Source: Clostridiaceae bacterium
GTDB lineage: Bacteria; Bacillota; Clostridia; Oscillospirales; Acutalibacteraceae
Length of the DNA: 7,612 bases
Direction of reading: 5' to 3'
Assembly: GCA_016303035.1 (NCBI GenBank)
Contig: JAEDML010000059.1
Coordinates: forward strand, 1 to 7,612
The notes below the pieces were generated by a model, which was not told the origin of the DNA, did not search any database, and was given only the letters and a program-made list of their open reading frames with translations. Each line of letters begins with the position of its first letter. Position 1 is the first letter of the stretch. Positions 7,024 to 7,612 of this stretch are shown piece by piece. The position numbers and the translations under genes are program-made.

Positions 7024-7612
7024 TTAGGTGCGGTAGTCGCCGTTTATTTTTACATAGTCGTAGGTAAGATCGCATCCCCACGCCGTGGCTTCATATTTAC
7101 CGCTGTTAAGATTTATAAGTATTTCTATTTCGTTTTCAAGCAGGATTTCCTTTGCCTTTTCCTCGGAAAACTCTATTCCTACTCCGTTTTTGCATACATC
7201 TATTTTCCCTTTTGGAGATTTAAATGCGACATCTATTTTTTCTATGTCAACATCGGCTCCGCTGTAGCCGATAGCACATAACACGCGCCCCCAGTTGGCA
7301 TCGGCGCCGAACATCGCCGCCTTTGTAAGGGATGAGCATATAACCGATTTGGCAACGGTTTTTGCAGTACCGATATCCTTACCTCCGCTGACACGGCATT
7401 CAAGCATTTTGGTAGCGCCCTCGCCGTCGCCCGCAATACAGCGGCAAAGATAAACGCACACGGTATTAAGCGCCTGCATAAACGCCTTGTAGTCTCCGTC
7501 TTCTTCGGTAATTTCACTATTGCCCGCCATACCGTTGGCAAGAACGGTCACCATATCGTTAGTAGAGGTATCGCCGTCAACGCTTACCATATTAAAGGTA
7601 TTCTGAATATCG
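7024..7612 (-). CDS. argJ: Glutamate N-acetyltransferase (ArgJ), C-terminal half; 5' end cut by window edge
   Basis: ArgJ moves the acetyl group from acetylornithine to glutamate, releasing ornithine and closing the acetyl cycle. Some members also use acetyl-CoA (bifunctional); the fragment cannot tell which. The last 195 codons are present, about half of the usual 390-410. Visible signatures are VDGDTSTND (fragment residues 11-19), GDGEGATK (61-68), SSLTKAAMFGADANWGR in the middle, and the diagnostic C-terminus WGCDLTYDYVKINGDYRT. The conserved ATML self-cleavage site, whose Thr becomes the beta-chain N-terminus and nucleophile, should lie a few dozen residues upstream and outside the window. 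The fragment is thus most of the beta chain. The frame continues through the Met at 7590 to the edge (DIQNTFNMVSVDGD), and family similarity includes those upstream residues, so 7590 is not the start. Confidence 0.97.
   Translation of the reverse strand, partial: DIQNTFNMVSVDGDTSTNDMVTVLANGMAGNSEITEEDGDYKAFMQALNTVCVYLCRCIAGDGEGATKMLECRVSGGKDIGTAKTVAKSVICSSLTKAAMFGADANWGRVLCAIGYSGADVDIEKIDVAFKSPKGKIDVCKNGVGIEFSEEKAKEILLENEIEILINLNSGKYEATAWGCDLTYDYVKINGDYRT

Noticed and set aside
6497..7027. A 176-codon plus-strand open frame opposite argB
   Set aside because: It lies antisense to the conserved argB motifs and its protein resembles no family I know.
6983..7081. A longer argB with 33 extra N-terminal residues starting at 7081
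   Set aside because: The extension overlaps the end of argJ, is unlike ArgB family N-termini, and the ATG at 6982 has a well-placed AAAGGA.
7024..7590. argJ as a complete 188-residue gene starting at the Met at 7590
   Set aside because: The open frame continues to the window edge with residues typical of ArgJ before that Met, and half of the family's length is missing. It is a partial gene, not a short one.
1..7612. A novel defence, mobile or secondary-metabolite system
   Set aside because: All six genes belong to well-known arginine and carbamoyl-phosphate enzymes with intact motifs. No inserted genes, inverted repeats, RNA genes or unexplained stretches over about 40 bp remain.

Overview
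This 7.6-kb window is almost entirely coding. All genes lie on the minus strand and read right to left. They form one arginine-biosynthesis operon: argJ (5' end cut by the right window edge), argB, argD, argF, carA and carB (3' end cut by the left window edge). I see no RNA gene, mobile element, CRISPR array, terminator or complete promoter. The largest non-coding gap is 41 bp.

The organism is probably an anaerobic Firmicute of the class Clostridia, perhaps from the gut Oscillospiraceae/Ruminococcaceae-like groups. This is inference from purine-rich Shine-Dalgarno sites (GGAGG/AGGAGG), by-eye GC content near the mid-40s percent, frequent AUA, CUU and GCG codons, and an ArgJ-type acetyl-cycling pathway with clostridial-looking proteins. 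I cannot name a genus.

Layout, in transcription order: argJ about 7612-7024 (C-terminal half of glutamate N-acetyltransferase); a 41-bp gap with a Shine-Dalgarno site; argB 6982-6104 (N-acetylglutamate kinase); argD 6114-4954 (acetylornithine aminotransferase, overlapping argB by 11 bp); argF 4944-3958 (ornithine carbamoyltransferase, 9 bp after argD); carA 3958-2885 (carbamoyl-phosphate synthase small subunit, sharing 1 bp with the argF stop); carB 2884-1 (large subunit, directly abutting carA).

Together these enzymes acetylate glutamate by recycling acetyl from acetylornithine (ArgJ), phosphorylate it (ArgB), aminate the semialdehyde (ArgD) and release ornithine (ArgJ again). CarAB makes carbamoyl phosphate from glutamine, bicarbonate and ATP, and ArgF joins it to ornithine to give citrulline. 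ArgC, which makes the semialdehyde, is not in the window and would be expected upstream of argJ, beyond the right edge. ArgG and ArgH, which convert citrulline to arginine, are also not seen. The main promoter and any ArgR operator should lie upstream, off the right edge.

I found no previously undescribed system. The points worth a second look are modest: argF sits between argD and carAB, the junctions are very tight with probable translational coupling, carA lacks a clear ribosome binding site, ArgB has the N-terminal helix linked to arginine feedback, and carB holds a 22-nt exact repeat in its two ATP-grasp halves.
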